DNA of 64,000 bases from Mycobacterium sp. GA-2829. Its GTDB lineage: Bacteria > Actinomycetota > Actinomycetes > Mycobacteriales > Mycobacteriaceae. The DNA lies in assembly GCF_001499965.1 (NCBI RefSeq), contig NZ_LQIT01000045.1, positions 62,001 through 126,000 of the forward strand, read 5' to 3'. The position numbers and the translations under genes are program-made. This document shows positions 1-7,999 of this stretch, piece after piece (the first letter of the stretch is position 1; the number at the start of each line of letters is the position of its first letter). Below the pieces are notes generated by a model, which had not been told where the DNA came from, did not search any database, and saw nothing but the letters and a program-made list of their open reading frames with translations.

Positions 1-358
1 GCGCGAGGGTGCGGTTGCTGCGGCCGGCGTACATGATGCGGCCCTCACCCGAGGCGCCCGTGTCGGTCAGGTACTCCCGCCACGCGGTCGCGGGTCCGGC
101 GTGCGTGCCACCGGCCCGCTGGGCGTTGCCGATGCGGGCGTAGTCGGCGAACGCGTCGATCTCCCAGATGATCGTGACCTGGGGCCAGTGCCCGTTGTAG
201 GGCGTGGTCTCCCAGATCGCGAACAGCCGGGCGCCGAGGTCGGACATCATCGGGTGGTAGACGGCGTCGAACGTCTTCGTGAACTGCTCGACGCCCCCCG
301 ATCCGAGCGAGATCGTCTCGTGGAGGTACAGCAGTGTGTGGCTGAAATACTTCTTCAT
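1..358 (-). CDS. Uncharacterised conserved-type protein, 3' part outside window
   Basis: The gene starts at an ATG at 358 and runs off the left edge, so only its first 119 codons are visible. The N-terminus (MKKYFSHTLLYLHETISLG) is followed by a segment rich in aromatic residues (WETTPYNGHWPQVTIIWEID). I do not recognise the family firmly; the pattern is compatible with a NIPSNAP or dimeric alpha/beta-barrel type protein, which is a guess. It is divergent from the SMP-30-like gene at 437, and the 78-base gap carries the split motif at 401-429 found at the other promoters of this block. It probably belongs to the same regulated catabolic cluster. Confidence 0.6.
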   Translation of the reverse strand, partial: MKKYFSHTLLYLHETISLGSGGVEQFTKTFDAVYHPMMSDLGARLFAIWETTPYNGHWPQVTIIWEIDAFADYARIGNAQRAGGTHAGPATAWREYLTDTGASGEGRIMYAGRSNRTLA

Positions 359-400
359 GGCGCGCCAACGCCGCAGGTGGTTGACAGTGGCACCTACGGA

Positions 401-429
401 GCGTGACACTTGTCGCGTGTTTTGTAAAG
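401..429. promoter_or_regulatory. Shared split motif, copy 1 (divergent promoter)
   Basis: Left half GCGTGACA (401-408), 12 bases, right half TTTGTAAAG (421-429). The site lies in the gap between the gene leftward from 358 and the GTG start at 437, with only 7 bases between its right half and that GTG. The same halves at the same spacing recur at 3958, 5722 and 9365. The short distance suggests a leaderless or near-leaderless transcript. Binding by the local TetR proteins is inferred. Confidence 0.6.
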
Positions 430-436
430 GTGCGAT

Positions 437-1291
437 GTGACGGCGCGCGAAATCACCACGGAATCGGGCCTCCAGGCGCCCGCGGTGCTCGCCGACGGGT
501 TCTGCTTCGGTGAGGGTCCGCGGTGGTTCGAAGGGCTGCTGTGGTTCTCCGACATGCTGGGCGAGGCGGTGCACACCGTCGACCTGAGCGGGTCGAAGAC
601 CACCCTGCCGGTACCGGGCCACGCCCCGTCCGGCCTGGGCTTCCGGCCCGACGGCACGCTGCTCATCGTCTCCGCCGAACGCAGGCAGGTGCTGCGCTAC
701 GACGGGGACGCCGTCACCGTCGCAACCGATCTGGGTGGGCAGGTGTCCGCGAATCTCGGGGACATGGTCGTCGACGACGTCGGCCGCGCCTACATCGGGG
801 TGCAGGCCCGTGCGAACGGGGTGATCGTTCGCCTCGACCCCGACGGGACGTCGACGGTGGCCGCCGACGGACTCGACTTCCCCAACGGGTTGGCCATCAC
901 CGAGGACCGCGCGACGCTGATCGTTGCCGAGTCGACAGGCAGGCGCCTCAGCGCGTTCGCAATCGCCCCCGACGGCGCCCTGCGGGACCGCCGCGTCTTC
1001 GCCGAGGGCCTCGACGGGCCGCCGGACGGTATCGCCGTCGACGCCGGCGGCGGGGTGTGGACCGCACTGACGCTGGCGCGCCAGTTCCAGCGCGTGGTCG
1101 ACGGGGGCGCGGTCACCGATCGGATCGACATCGGCGACCGGATCGCGATCGCCTGCGCGCTCGGGGGACCCGAGCGGCGGATGCTGTTCCTCGCCTCGGC
1201 CACCGACGCCTATCCGGAACGGCTCATCGGCACGAAGAATTCGCGCATCGACACCACGATCGTCGACGTCCCCGGAGCGGGGTTGCCCTGA
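437..1291 (+). CDS. SMP-30/gluconolactonase-like beta-propeller protein
   Basis: A 284-residue protein with the look of the SMP-30/gluconolactonase/luciferin-regenerating family: an N-terminal FGEGPRW motif with the likely metal-binding Glu, and later FPNGLAIT and GPPDGIAVD segments typical of the propeller blades and metal site. The family hydrolyses lactones with a divalent cation. The start is a GTG at 437, placed right after the split motif. Its stop overlaps the next start by one base (TGATG at 1289-1293), so it is probably co-translated with the thioesterase-like gene. The substrate is not deducible; a lactone formed during breakdown of an alicyclic or steroid-like compound would fit the P450 and CoA-transferase neighbours. 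Confidence 0.82.
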   Translation: MTAREITTESGLQAPAVLADGFCFGEGPRWFEGLLWFSDMLGEAVHTVDLSGSKTTLPVPGHAPSGLGFRPDGTLLIVSAERRQVLRYDGDAVTVATDLGGQVSANLGDMVVDDVGRAYIGVQARANGVIVRLDPDGTSTVAADGLDFPNGLAITEDRATLIVAESTGRRLSAFAIAPDGALRDRRVFAEGLDGPPDGIAVDAGGGVWTALTLARQFQRVVDGGAVTDRIDIGDRIAIACALGGPERRMLFLASATDAYPERLIGTKNSRIDTTIVDVPGAGLP

Positions 1292-2103
1292 TGTCGGACT
1301 CGTACTACGAACTGCTGGGCGAGGATTCGCACGGCGAGCGGTTCGCGGCCACCGACCTGGTGCGCAGTACCTGGTCGGCGGCCATCCAGCACGCAGCGCC
1401 GGTCTCCGCGCTGCTGGTCCGCGCACTGCAGCGGTGCGAGCGGCGCGACGACACGCGGCTGAGCCGGGTGATGGTCGACCTGCTGGGTCCCGTCCCCGCC
1501 GAGGGTGACCTCTGGGTCAGCGCCCGCCGGGAACGCTCGGGCAAGCAGATCGAACTGGTCAGCGCGGAGATGTCCGCACCGGGACCCGACGGCACCCCAC
1601 GGCCGGTCGCGCGGGCCAGTGGCTGGCGGCTGCAGCAGCTCGACACCGCCGCCATCGCCCGCGCCGACACTCCTCCACTGCGGCCGCTGACCGAGGCCCG
1701 CAGCCGGGACATGGCCAAGGACTGGGATCCCAACTACGTCCACAGCCTCGACTGGCGCTGGCTGACCACACCGCTGGGCGACGGCCCCGGCGAATCCTGG
1801 ATCACCCCGACGGTCGACCTGGTCAAAGGCGAGTCCATGACCCCGCTCGAGCGGTTGTTCGCCGTCGCCGACGACGCCAACGGCATCGGCGCCAAACTCG
1901 ACATCCGCAAGTGGACGTTCCTCAACACCGACCTCGTGGTCCACGTGCACCGCATCCCCGACGGCCGCTGGATCGGCATCCGCGCCGAAACCAGTTACGG
2001 CCCCGACGGTATCGGCACCACCAGCGGGACGCTGTTCGACGAGGCGGGCGCCGTCGGGGTCATCCAGCAGTCGGTGCTGGTGCGCCCGCGCCCGTCGCGG
2101 TAG
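1291..2103 (+). CDS. Thioesterase family protein (double hotdog, TesB-like)
   Basis: A 270-residue protein starting at an ATG that overlaps the previous stop by one base. Its length and features such as VMVDLLGPVP near residue 60 and the late segment IGIRAETSYGPDGIGTTSG match the acyl-CoA thioesterase-like proteins with two hotdog domains common in mycobacteria. The family cleaves acyl-CoA thioesters in the cytosol. It is translationally coupled to the SMP-30-like gene, so the two probably act on the same substrate. The catalytic residues of this subfamily are not obvious to me, and the acyl specificity is unknown. Confidence 0.78.
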   Translation: MSDSYYELLGEDSHGERFAATDLVRSTWSAAIQHAAPVSALLVRALQRCERRDDTRLSRVMVDLLGPVPAEGDLWVSARRERSGKQIELVSAEMSAPGPDGTPRPVARASGWRLQQLDTAAIARADTPPLRPLTEARSRDMAKDWDPNYVHSLDWRWLTTPLGDGPGESWITPTVDLVKGESMTPLERLFAVADDANGIGAKLDIRKWTFLNTDLVVHVHRIPDGRWIGIRAETSYGPDGIGTTSGTLFDEAGAVGVIQQSVLVRPRPSR

Positions 2104-2119
2104 CCCTACCCTGGACCGG

Positions 2120-2494
2120 GTGCGGTGGATCATCGACGGGATGAACGTGATCGGCTCCCGCCCGGACGGGTGGTGGCGTGACCGCCGGGCCGCGATGGCC
2201 CGCCTCGTCGAGGCGCTGGAACACTGGGCACGCAGCGCGGACCTCGAGGTGACCGTGGTGTTCGAGAAACCGTTGAGCCCGCCGCTGGTCTCCGATGCGG
2301 TCACCGTGGCCCATGCGCCGGCACCCGCGCCGAACTCGGCCGACGACGAGATCGTGCGCCTGGTGCGGACGGCTGACGATCCGGGCGAGATCTGCGTCGC
2401 GACGTCGGACCGCACACTGGTCGAGCGGGTCCGCGCCGCGGGCGCATCCACCTACCCCGCCGAACGCCTGCGCAACGACATCGACCCGCGCTGA
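2120..2494 (+). CDS. NYN/YacP-like PIN-fold nuclease
   Basis: A 124-residue protein from a GTG at 2120. The N-terminus WIIDGMNVIGSRPDGWWRDR carries the first acidic residue and Asn of the NYN (YacP-like) branch of PIN-domain RNases. Further acidic residues follow in SADDEIVRL and in the C-terminal TSDRTLVERVRAAGA, which is the usual place for the last metal ligand. Such proteins are metal-dependent RNases acting in RNA turnover. It follows the thioesterase gene by 16 bases but is functionally unrelated to it. It converges on the ferredoxin gene, with only 7 bases between the two stops. Confidence 0.82.
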   Translation: MRWIIDGMNVIGSRPDGWWRDRRAAMARLVEALEHWARSADLEVTVVFEKPLSPPLVSDAVTVAHAPAPAPNSADDEIVRLVRTADDPGEICVATSDRTLVERVRAAGASTYPAERLRNDIDPR

Positions 2495-2501
2495 GAGGCG
2501 T

Positions 2502-2693
2502 TCAGTCCACCAAACGCAGTGCGGCGGCCGGACACTGGGTGACGGCCTGGCGCATCCGGTCGTGGTCGGCGGGGGGTCGCTCGGCGCCGTGCACCATCAC
2601 GGTGCCGTCGTCCTGCACCTCGAACACGTCCTCGGCGATCGACTCGCAGATCCCGTGTCCGGTGCACCGGGTGAGGTCGACTTCCACCCGCAT
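2502..2693 (-). CDS. Small ferredoxin, 3Fe-4S type, P450 partner
   Basis: A 63-residue protein with Cys10, Cys16 and Cys54-Pro as cluster ligands; the fourth usual Cys position is occupied by His13 in CTGHGIC. That pattern is known from mycobacterial and streptomycete ferredoxins that carry a [3Fe-4S] cluster and feed electrons to cytochromes P450. The ATG at 2693 lies 2 bases after the stop of the P450 gene, so the pair is one operon. I infer it is the electron donor of that P450; no ferredoxin reductase gene is visible in the window. Confidence 0.92.
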   Translation of the reverse strand: MRVEVDLTRCTGHGICESIAEDVFEVQDDGTVMVHGAERPPADHDRMRQAVTQCPAAALRLVD

Positions 2694-2695
2694 GC

Positions 2696-3973
2696 TCAAC
2701 GCACCACCGCGGGCAGGCGTTTGACGCCGTGGACGAACGTGCTGAACAACAGGTCGGGCTCCCCGAACTCGACGTGGCACAGCCGGGTCAGCAACTCCCG
2801 GAACAGATGCCGCAGTTCGGCTTTCGCGAGCTGGTTGCCGAGGCAGAAGTGCGGACCGCCGCCGCCGAAGCCCAGGTGCGGATTCGGCGACCGGCTCAGG
2901 TCGAAGGTGTGCGGATCGCCGAAGACCGTCTCGTCGCGGTTGGCCGAACAGTAGAACAGCCCGACCTTGTCCCCCGCCCGCACCGGAGCCCCGTTGATCT
3001 CGGTGTCGACGGTCGCGAACCGCGCGAACTGCAGAACCGGTGTGGCCCAGCGGATGAACTCCTCGACCGCGGTGCCGATACGTCCGTCGAAGTCGGCCAG
3101 CAGCCACTCGCGTTGGGCGGGATGTTCGGTCAGCGCCAGCATCGCATGCGTGGTGGTCTGCTTGGTGGTGTCGTTGCCCGCGGAGGCGAGCAGGATGAGG
3201 AACGCGCCGATCTCCTCGTCGGTCAACCGTTTCCCGTCGACTTCGGCGTTGACGATGCTGGTCATCAGATCGTCGCCGGGGTGGTTGCGGCGGAACTTCG
3301 CGAGTTCGACGCCGGTGGCCGACAGCAGCATGATCTCGTTGACGGTGTCGGCCGCACGCTCCTCGAGTGAGCTGTATTCGTCGTCGCTCATCGAGAACAG
3401 CGTCTCGGCGGCCTTGGCCACCGCGGGCTGGTCGGCCGCGGGCACCCCGAGCATCTCCATGATGGTCAGCATCGGCAGCCGTGCCGAACACGCTGCGACG
3501 AAGTCGATCTCACCGACCCCGATGAGATCGTCGACGACGGCGACGGCGTTGTCGTGGATCTGCTGTTCGATCCGCCGCACGTTGCGCGGGGTGAACGCCG
3601 AGCTGATCAGCCGCCGGTAGACGGTGTGCTCGGGCGGGTCCATCGTGAGGAAGAACGACGCGAACCGTTGGACATCGGCGGGCATCGGATCGAGCGCGAC
3701 GCCCTGCGCGGAGGAGAACAGCTCCGGATGCTGGCTGACGTGGGCGATGTCGGCGCGCCGCGTGAGCGCCCAGAACCCGTCCTCCTCCATCGGGAACAGC
3801 GACGACAGGGGGTGATGCCAGGTCAGTCCGTCGGCCGCGCGCAGCTGCGCGAACACGGTGTCGCGCTGCGCGAACGGCTGCTGCCAGAACGCGGCCGAGG
3901 TGATGTCGATCGAGCTGTACTCGCGGGCCACCGCTGATGGGGAGGTCACGAACTTCAGCGTGACAGTCGACAC
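2696..3973 (-). CDS. Cytochrome P450
   Basis: A 425-residue P450 with all key motifs: I-helix AGNDTT (265-270), the ExxR pair Glu305/Arg308, and the haem-binding stretch FGGGGPHFCLG with ligand Cys377. The overall type (LTMDPPEHTVYRRL, ANRDETVFGDP) resembles the mycobacterial CYP124/125/142-like families that hydroxylate sterol side chains or branched lipids, but the substrate cannot be assigned. The start is GTG at 3973, so the right half of the split motif (3978-3986) lies 4 bases upstream while the left half lies inside the first codons. A downstream start at another GTG is therefore possible. It is divergent from a TetR gene and followed by its ferredoxin. Confidence 0.95.
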   Translation of the reverse strand: MSTVTLKFVTSPSAVAREYSSIDITSAAFWQQPFAQRDTVFAQLRAADGLTWHHPLSSLFPMEEDGFWALTRRADIAHVSQHPELFSSAQGVALDPMPADVQRFASFFLTMDPPEHTVYRRLISSAFTPRNVRRIEQQIHDNAVAVVDDLIGVGEIDFVAACSARLPMLTIMEMLGVPAADQPAVAKAAETLFSMSDDEYSSLEERAADTVNEIMLLSATGVELAKFRRNHPGDDLMTSIVNAEVDGKRLTDEEIGAFLILLASAGNDTTKQTTTHAMLALTEHPAQREWLLADFDGRIGTAVEEFIRWATPVLQFARFATVDTEINGAPVRAGDKVGLFYCSANRDETVFGDPHTFDLSRSPNPHLGFGGGGPHFCLGNQLAKAELRHLFRELLTRLCHVEFGEPDLLFSTFVHGVKRLPAVVR

Positions 3974-3986
3974 GAAATTTGTAAAG
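3958..3986. promoter_or_regulatory. Shared split motif, copy 2 (P450/TetR divergent promoter)
   Basis: GCGTGACA (3958-3965), 12 bases, TTTGTAAAG (3978-3986), the same halves and spacing as at 401-429. It straddles the start of the P450 gene and ends 8 bases before the GTG of the TetR gene. A single bound dimer could control both directions, as expected for TetR autoregulation. This is an inference from position. Confidence 0.62.
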
Positions 3987-3994
3987 CTACCGGG

Positions 3995-4516
3995 GTGACC
4001 TCCGTGTCGACCGATCAGAATGCGACCCGCGAGCGGATCCTGGCCGCGACCGCGGAGGTGCTCGGCCGCAACGGGATGACGAAGCTGAGCCTGTCGCAGG
4101 TCGCCGCGCAGGCGCGGGTGTCACGGCCGACGCTCTACCGCTGGTTCCCGTCCAAGCAGGATTTGTTGAGCGCGTTCGTGGTCTGGGAGCGTTCGATCTA
4201 CGAACGCGCCGTCGCCGAACTGCCCGCCCACCTGTCGCCCGAGGAACGCCTCGACGCCGTTCTGCGGATCATCGTCGACTACCAGCGGTCCTACCCGGGT
4301 CTGCGGATGGTCGACATCGAACCCGCGCAGGTGATCGCCCGTCTCGCCCGCATCCTGCCGTGGATGCGCGAACGCGTGGAACGCGGCATACCCGGACCGG
4401 ACGCCGGCCTCGCCGCGGCGACCGTTGTGCGGGTGGCGATCTCGCACTACCTGGTCCGCGGCGACGACGCCGACGACTTCCTCACCCAGCTCCGGCACGC
4501 CGCGGGGCTGACCTGA
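3995..4516 (+). CDS. TetR/AcrR-family regulator 1
   Basis: A 173-residue TetR protein. The DNA-binding domain covers roughly residues 10-60, with helix-turn-helix VAAQARVSRPTLYRWFPSKQ. The C-terminal ligand domain contains YQRSYPGLRMVDIEPAQVIARL and ends in FLTQLRHAAGLT, both closely mirrored in the second TetR protein at 7009. It starts at GTG 3995, 8 bases after a copy of the split motif, and is divergent from the P450 gene, the usual layout of a local repressor. The ligand may be a substrate or CoA ester of the pathway. Converges with the CoA-transferase gene. Confidence 0.92.
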   Translation: MTSVSTDQNATRERILAATAEVLGRNGMTKLSLSQVAAQARVSRPTLYRWFPSKQDLLSAFVVWERSIYERAVAELPAHLSPEERLDAVLRIIVDYQRSYPGLRMVDIEPAQVIARLARILPWMRERVERGIPGPDAGLAAATVVRVAISHYLVRGDDADDFLTQLRHAAGLT

Positions 4517-4521
4517 ACGCC

Positions 4522-5691
4522 TCAGGAGCGCCACGCCGCGGCCGGGTCGGCCAGCACCTCGTCGGTGTGGGCACCGAGGCGCGGGGCCGGCGAGCGCGGC
4601 GCGCACGGGGTGCCGTGGAAGTCGGCGGGGGTGGCGACCATCGGGACCGTACCGTCACCGTCGGGGACGTCGACGATGCCGCCCGCGGCGTGGAACTGCT
4701 CGTCGCCGACGACGTCTTCGAGCGTGTTGATCGGCGACCAGAACAGATCCGGTTCCGCGGCGAAGGTCTCGGCCCACTCGGCCAGGGTCCTGGTGGCGAA
4801 GATCGCGTCGAGTTCGGTGATCAGGTCGCGGGCGTGCACCGCGCGCGCCCGGCCGGAGGCGAACCGCTCGTCGTGCAGCCAGTCCGGCCGACCGACGCTG
4901 CGGCACAGGGCGGGCCAGTGCCGGTCGCCCTGCAGCCCGACGATCCAGAAGCGGCGGCCGTCCCCGGCGGTGTAGTTGTTCATACAGGGGTTGCCCATCG
5001 TCTCGCGCTGACCGATGGCGATCTGCTGGCCGGTCAGCAGGAACGTGTTGAGGTCGAAGCTGATCGTGTACGCACCCTGGCGGTACAGCGAGGTCGTCAC
5101 CAGCTGCCCGGCGCCGGTGCGCGCACGGGCCACCAGGGCCGCGCACACCGCGCCCGCCAGCGTCATCCCGACCGAATGGTCGCCCATGCCGCCGCGCTGG
5201 AACGGCGGATCTTCACCGGGCCTGGTGAGCAGGTGCGCCAGACCGGCGCGCGCCCAGAACGCGGCGACGTCGTAGGCGGCCCGGTCGGCGTCGGGTCCCT
5301 CGACGCCGTATCCGGTGATGAGCCCGTAGACCAGCCGCGGGTTCCGCGCGGCCAGCGTCTCGAAGTCCAGCCCGAGGCGCCGCAGCGCCGACGGCCGCAC
5401 GTTGGTCACGAAAACATCTGCGCCGCAGAGCAGTTCGCGGACAGCGTCGCGGCCGGTCTCCGACGTCAGGTCCACTGCGACGCTGCGTTTCGAGCGGTTG
5501 TCCATCTCGAAGGGCGGGTTCAGGTCGTCGCCCACCCCGAGCATGCGGCCGAACATCCGGGCCGGATCCCCCGACGGCGGTTCCACCTTGACCACATCAG
5601 CGCCCCAGTCGGCCAGGATGCCGCCCGCCGCGGGCGCGGCCACCCACACACCCAGTTCGACGACCTTCACCCCATCCAACGGTCCCGGCAT
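4522..5691 (-). CDS. CaiB/BaiF family CoA-transferase
   Basis: A 389-residue class III CoA-transferase. It begins with LDGVKVVELGVWVAAPAAGG and continues with ADVVKVEPPSGDPAR and NRSKRSVAVDL, all hallmarks of the family, which moves CoA between carboxylic acids through an aspartyl-CoA thioester. I choose ATG 5691 because AGGAGGG lies at 5695-5701 just upstream; a TTG at 5712 is in frame but would lie before that ribosome binding site. The upstream gap carries the split motif (5722-5750), shared with the divergent kinase-like gene. In this block it probably activates an acid produced by the P450 and aldehyde dehydrogenase. Confidence 0.92.
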   Translation of the reverse strand: MPGPLDGVKVVELGVWVAAPAAGGILADWGADVVKVEPPSGDPARMFGRMLGVGDDLNPPFEMDNRSKRSVAVDLTSETGRDAVRELLCGADVFVTNVRPSALRRLGLDFETLAARNPRLVYGLITGYGVEGPDADRAAYDVAAFWARAGLAHLLTRPGEDPPFQRGGMGDHSVGMTLAGAVCAALVARARTGAGQLVTTSLYRQGAYTISFDLNTFLLTGQQIAIGQRETMGNPCMNNYTAGDGRRFWIVGLQGDRHWPALCRSVGRPDWLHDERFASGRARAVHARDLITELDAIFATRTLAEWAETFAAEPDLFWSPINTLEDVVGDEQFHAAGGIVDVPDGDGTVPMVATPADFHGTPCAPRSPAPRLGAHTDEVLADPAAAWRS

Positions 5692-5694
5692 CGG

Positions 5695-5701
5695 CCCTCC
5701 T
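5695..5701 (-). promoter_or_regulatory. Ribosome binding site deciding the CoA-transferase start
   Basis: AGGAGGG on the minus strand, 3 bases before ATG 5691. It supports the ATG over the upstream in-frame TTG at 5712. Confidence 0.7.
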
Positions 5702-5721
5702 GTTGGTCGCAACTCAGAACT

Positions 5722-5750
5722 GGTTTACAGTCTGACTCTAATTTGTAAAC
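5722..5750. promoter_or_regulatory. Shared split motif, copy 3 (most palindromic)
   Basis: GGTTTACA (5722-5729), 12 bases, TTTGTAAAC (5742-5750). In this copy the two ends are true inverted repeats (GTTTACA and TGTAAAC), which suggests the motif is a dimer operator and not just a promoter. It sits between the divergent CoA-transferase and APH-fold genes. Confidence 0.62.
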
Positions 5751-5786
5751 TCACCACGGCATGATGCCCGAGGAGGCGCAGAACCG

Positions 5787-6917
5787 GTGACGAAGACGTT
5801 CGGCATTGTGCCCGCCGCCGGTCTGGCCGCACACCTCGGGCGGAGTGTGCGGCGCGTGGCCGCCGACGCCGCGCTGCGAGGCGCGCGGCCGTTCCCCCGC
5901 TCCGTCGCCGACCTCGACGCGCCCACGCTCTCGCGGCTGATGGGCCGCACGGTCACCTCCGTCTCGGTCCTCGGCGGGGACGCGGGCACGTCCGCGCGGG
6001 CGCGGCTCGCGCTGACCGGAGACGGCGTCCCGGACACCGTGTTCGTCAAGCTGCCCGCCGAGACGGCGGCGACGCGCCTGATGGGCGAGCTCGGCAGACT
6101 CGGCGACACCGAGGTGCGGTTCTACCGCGAGCTGCGGCCGGAGCTGACCGGTGTGCCCGCCGTGCACGGCACCGCGTTCGACCGGCTCACCGGCCGCTAC
6201 GTGCTCGTCCTCGAGGATCTGCCCGCCGGCCAGTGCCGGTTCCCCGACACGCTGCACCCGCTGGACCGCGACGAGACCGCGCTGGTGGTGGAACTGCTGG
6301 CCCGGCTGCACGCGACGTTCTGGGGGCGGCTGCCCGTGCCGGGGCAACGCGGACCGTTCGACTGGGTGTACACCGCCTCCGCCGATCGCACGTCGCTGCT
6401 CACCGGCACGCTGTTGAAGACCTCCGCGCGCCGGATCGCCGAATCCACCGACATCCCCGTGCACGTCGGCCGGTACATCGACGAGAACTACCGTGAGGTG
6501 GCGCGGCTGATCGACGAACCGCCGCACACCGTCATGCACGGGGACGCCCATCCGGGCAACGTCTACTTCCGCGACGGCGCGGCCGGGCTGCTCGACTGGC
6601 AGGCGGTGCGGCGCGGGCATCCGAGCCGGGAACTGGCGTACACGATCGTCACGGGCATGACGCCGCAGGACCGCCGCGAACACCAGCGCGAGTTGCTCGA
6701 CACCTACCGTCGCGCGCTGGCCGCTGCGGGCGGTCCCGAACTCGACGGTGACGAGCTGTGGCGCCGATACCGCCAGGGCGCGCTCTACGCCTATGTCGCC
6801 GCGCTCATCACCGCGGGGATGGGCGGGATGCAGGACGAGGCGATCGCCCACGAGGGCCTGCGCCGGGCGGTGGCCGCGCTGCAGGACCTCGACACCGTGG
6901 CCGCCCTGACGGTGTGA
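5787..6917 (+). CDS. APH-fold phosphotransferase family protein
   Basis: A 376-residue protein with the aminoglycoside-phosphotransferase/choline-kinase fold: catalytic loop HGDAHPGN (251-258, Asp253) and the metal-binding LLDWQ (Asp270). The N-terminal lobe includes VFVKLPAE, where the Lys is the likely ATP contact. GTG 5787 is preceded by AGGAGG at 5771-5776. Such proteins are frequent next to acyl-CoA dehydrogenase and CoA-transferase genes in mycobacteria, where they are thought to phosphorylate a small molecule rather than confer antibiotic resistance. The substrate here is unknown. It is divergent from the CoA-transferase gene across copy 3 of the motif. Confidence 0.88.
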   Translation: MTKTFGIVPAAGLAAHLGRSVRRVAADAALRGARPFPRSVADLDAPTLSRLMGRTVTSVSVLGGDAGTSARARLALTGDGVPDTVFVKLPAETAATRLMGELGRLGDTEVRFYRELRPELTGVPAVHGTAFDRLTGRYVLVLEDLPAGQCRFPDTLHPLDRDETALVVELLARLHATFWGRLPVPGQRGPFDWVYTASADRTSLLTGTLLKTSARRIAESTDIPVHVGRYIDENYREVARLIDEPPHTVMHGDAHPGNVYFRDGAAGLLDWQAVRRGHPSRELAYTIVTGMTPQDRREHQRELLDTYRRALAAAGGPELDGDELWRRYRQGALYAYVAALITAGMGGMQDEAIAHEGLRRAVAALQDLDTVAALTV

Positions 6918-6953
6918 TTCTGTCGCCGCCGGTGATGCGAAACCGCCGATGAG

Positions 6954-6982
6954 GCGTTACAGGCTCTACCATCGGTGAAACA
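6954..6982. promoter_or_regulatory. Possible degenerate copy 5 of the split motif
   Basis: GCGTTACA (6954-6961), 12 bases, GGTGAAACA (6974-6982). The left half fits well; the right half keeps only TG and AA of TTTGTAAAG. It lies 26 bases upstream of the second TetR gene. It is weaker than the other four and may be chance. Confidence 0.3.
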
Positions 6983-7008
6983 TCCACCCCGTCGACCAAG
7001 GCCAGGAC

Positions 7009-7563
7009 GTGAACGAACCAGTGCCCGACCGGCGCGACGCCGCCGAGTTCGACGACACGTCGACGCAGCACCGCATCCTGGCGGCCACCGCCGAGGTACT
7101 CGCCCGCAGTGGCCAGACCAAGCTGAGCCTGTCGGAGGTGGCGCTGCAGGCCGGGGTGTCGCGCCCGACGCTGTACCGGTGGTTCGCCGACAAGCAGGAA
7201 CTGCTCGACGCGTTCGGCCGCTACGAGCGGGCGATGTTCGACCGCGGGATCAGCCAGGCGACGCAGGGGCTGCGCGGCACCGAAAAGCTCGACGCCGCAC
7301 TGCGTTTCATTGTCGCCTATCAGCAGTCGTATTCGGGTGTCCGGCTCGTCGACATCGAACCGGAGGTGGTGATCGCGCAGTTGTCGCGGATCATCCCGCT
7401 GATGCGCGCGCGACTGGAGAAGCTGTTGACGGGCGCCAACGCCCCGGTGAAGGCCGCCACGGCGATCCGGGTCGCGGTGTGCCACTACATCGTGCGCAGC
7501 GACGACGGTGACGAGTTCCTCGCTCAGCTGCGTCACGCGGTGGGTATCCGGCAGTCCGACTGA
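7009..7563 (+). CDS. TetR/AcrR-family regulator 2 (paralogue of regulator 1)
   Basis: A 184-residue TetR protein from GTG 7009. Its helix-turn-helix (VALQAGVSRPTLYRWFADKQ) differs from that of the regulator at 3995 at only a few positions, and the ligand domains share YQ(Q/R)SY.G.R.VDIEP and the ending FLAQLRHAVGI. The two are clear paralogues and could recognise the same operator. It follows the APH-fold gene on the same strand, 91 bases downstream, with a degenerate copy of the split motif between them. Different ligands acting on one shared operator set would be a plausible logic, but this is inference. Confidence 0.92.
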   Translation: MNEPVPDRRDAAEFDDTSTQHRILAATAEVLARSGQTKLSLSEVALQAGVSRPTLYRWFADKQELLDAFGRYERAMFDRGISQATQGLRGTEKLDAALRFIVAYQQSYSGVRLVDIEPEVVIAQLSRIIPLMRARLEKLLTGANAPVKAATAIRVAVCHYIVRSDDGDEFLAQLRHAVGIRQSD

Positions 7564-7999
7564 CCGGGATTCCGCACCGGGCGCGCCGTCGAGCAATCCA
7601 CGAATGCGGCGTACGCGGGCCGCTCCAGGCGACGACGGGGCACCGGTCCGGCAGTCGGCGCCACCGCAGCCGGAACCGATCGCGAGGCCACGCCGCACCT
7701 CAAGCCCTCATCTTTCGCGCACGCCGTGCTCGCACAGCGCCGGCAACCGGGCGCACCCGCGGTCTCGGCGGACTGCAGGCGCCGGACCGCAGCGAACATC
7801 GACGGCGATGGCGCTGTTTCTCGAAGCAATGACGCCGCCGGAAGTGGGTTGTGACCTGGTGCCGCGAGTGGTCTCATTGCTCAATCGGCGGCGTCGCCGC
7901 CGGTCTGGGTTGCCGGGTGATCATTCGATCCCCCGGCATCCCCGAGGCAGGATCGTCCTTGGACCATCGGCACGTGGTCCTCGGTGTGGGGAGGGCGTT
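7564..7999. other. 436-base stretch without a supported gene
   Basis: Plus-strand reading stays open through this stretch in the frame of the next gene, but the predicted peptide is Arg-rich and lacks the look of a real domain. The ribosome binding site and signal peptide place the real start at 8000. A short GC hairpin (CGGCGGCG/CGCCGCCG) lies near 7885-7905. I see no convincing promoter or RNA gene. Confidence 0.4.

Noticed and set aside
401..429. Reading the split motif as an ordinary -35/-10 promoter
   Set aside because: TGACA and TGTAAA are only 14 bases apart, too close for a sigma-70 type promoter; the identical spacing and the inverted ends at 5722 favour an operator, possibly overlapping a -10 box.
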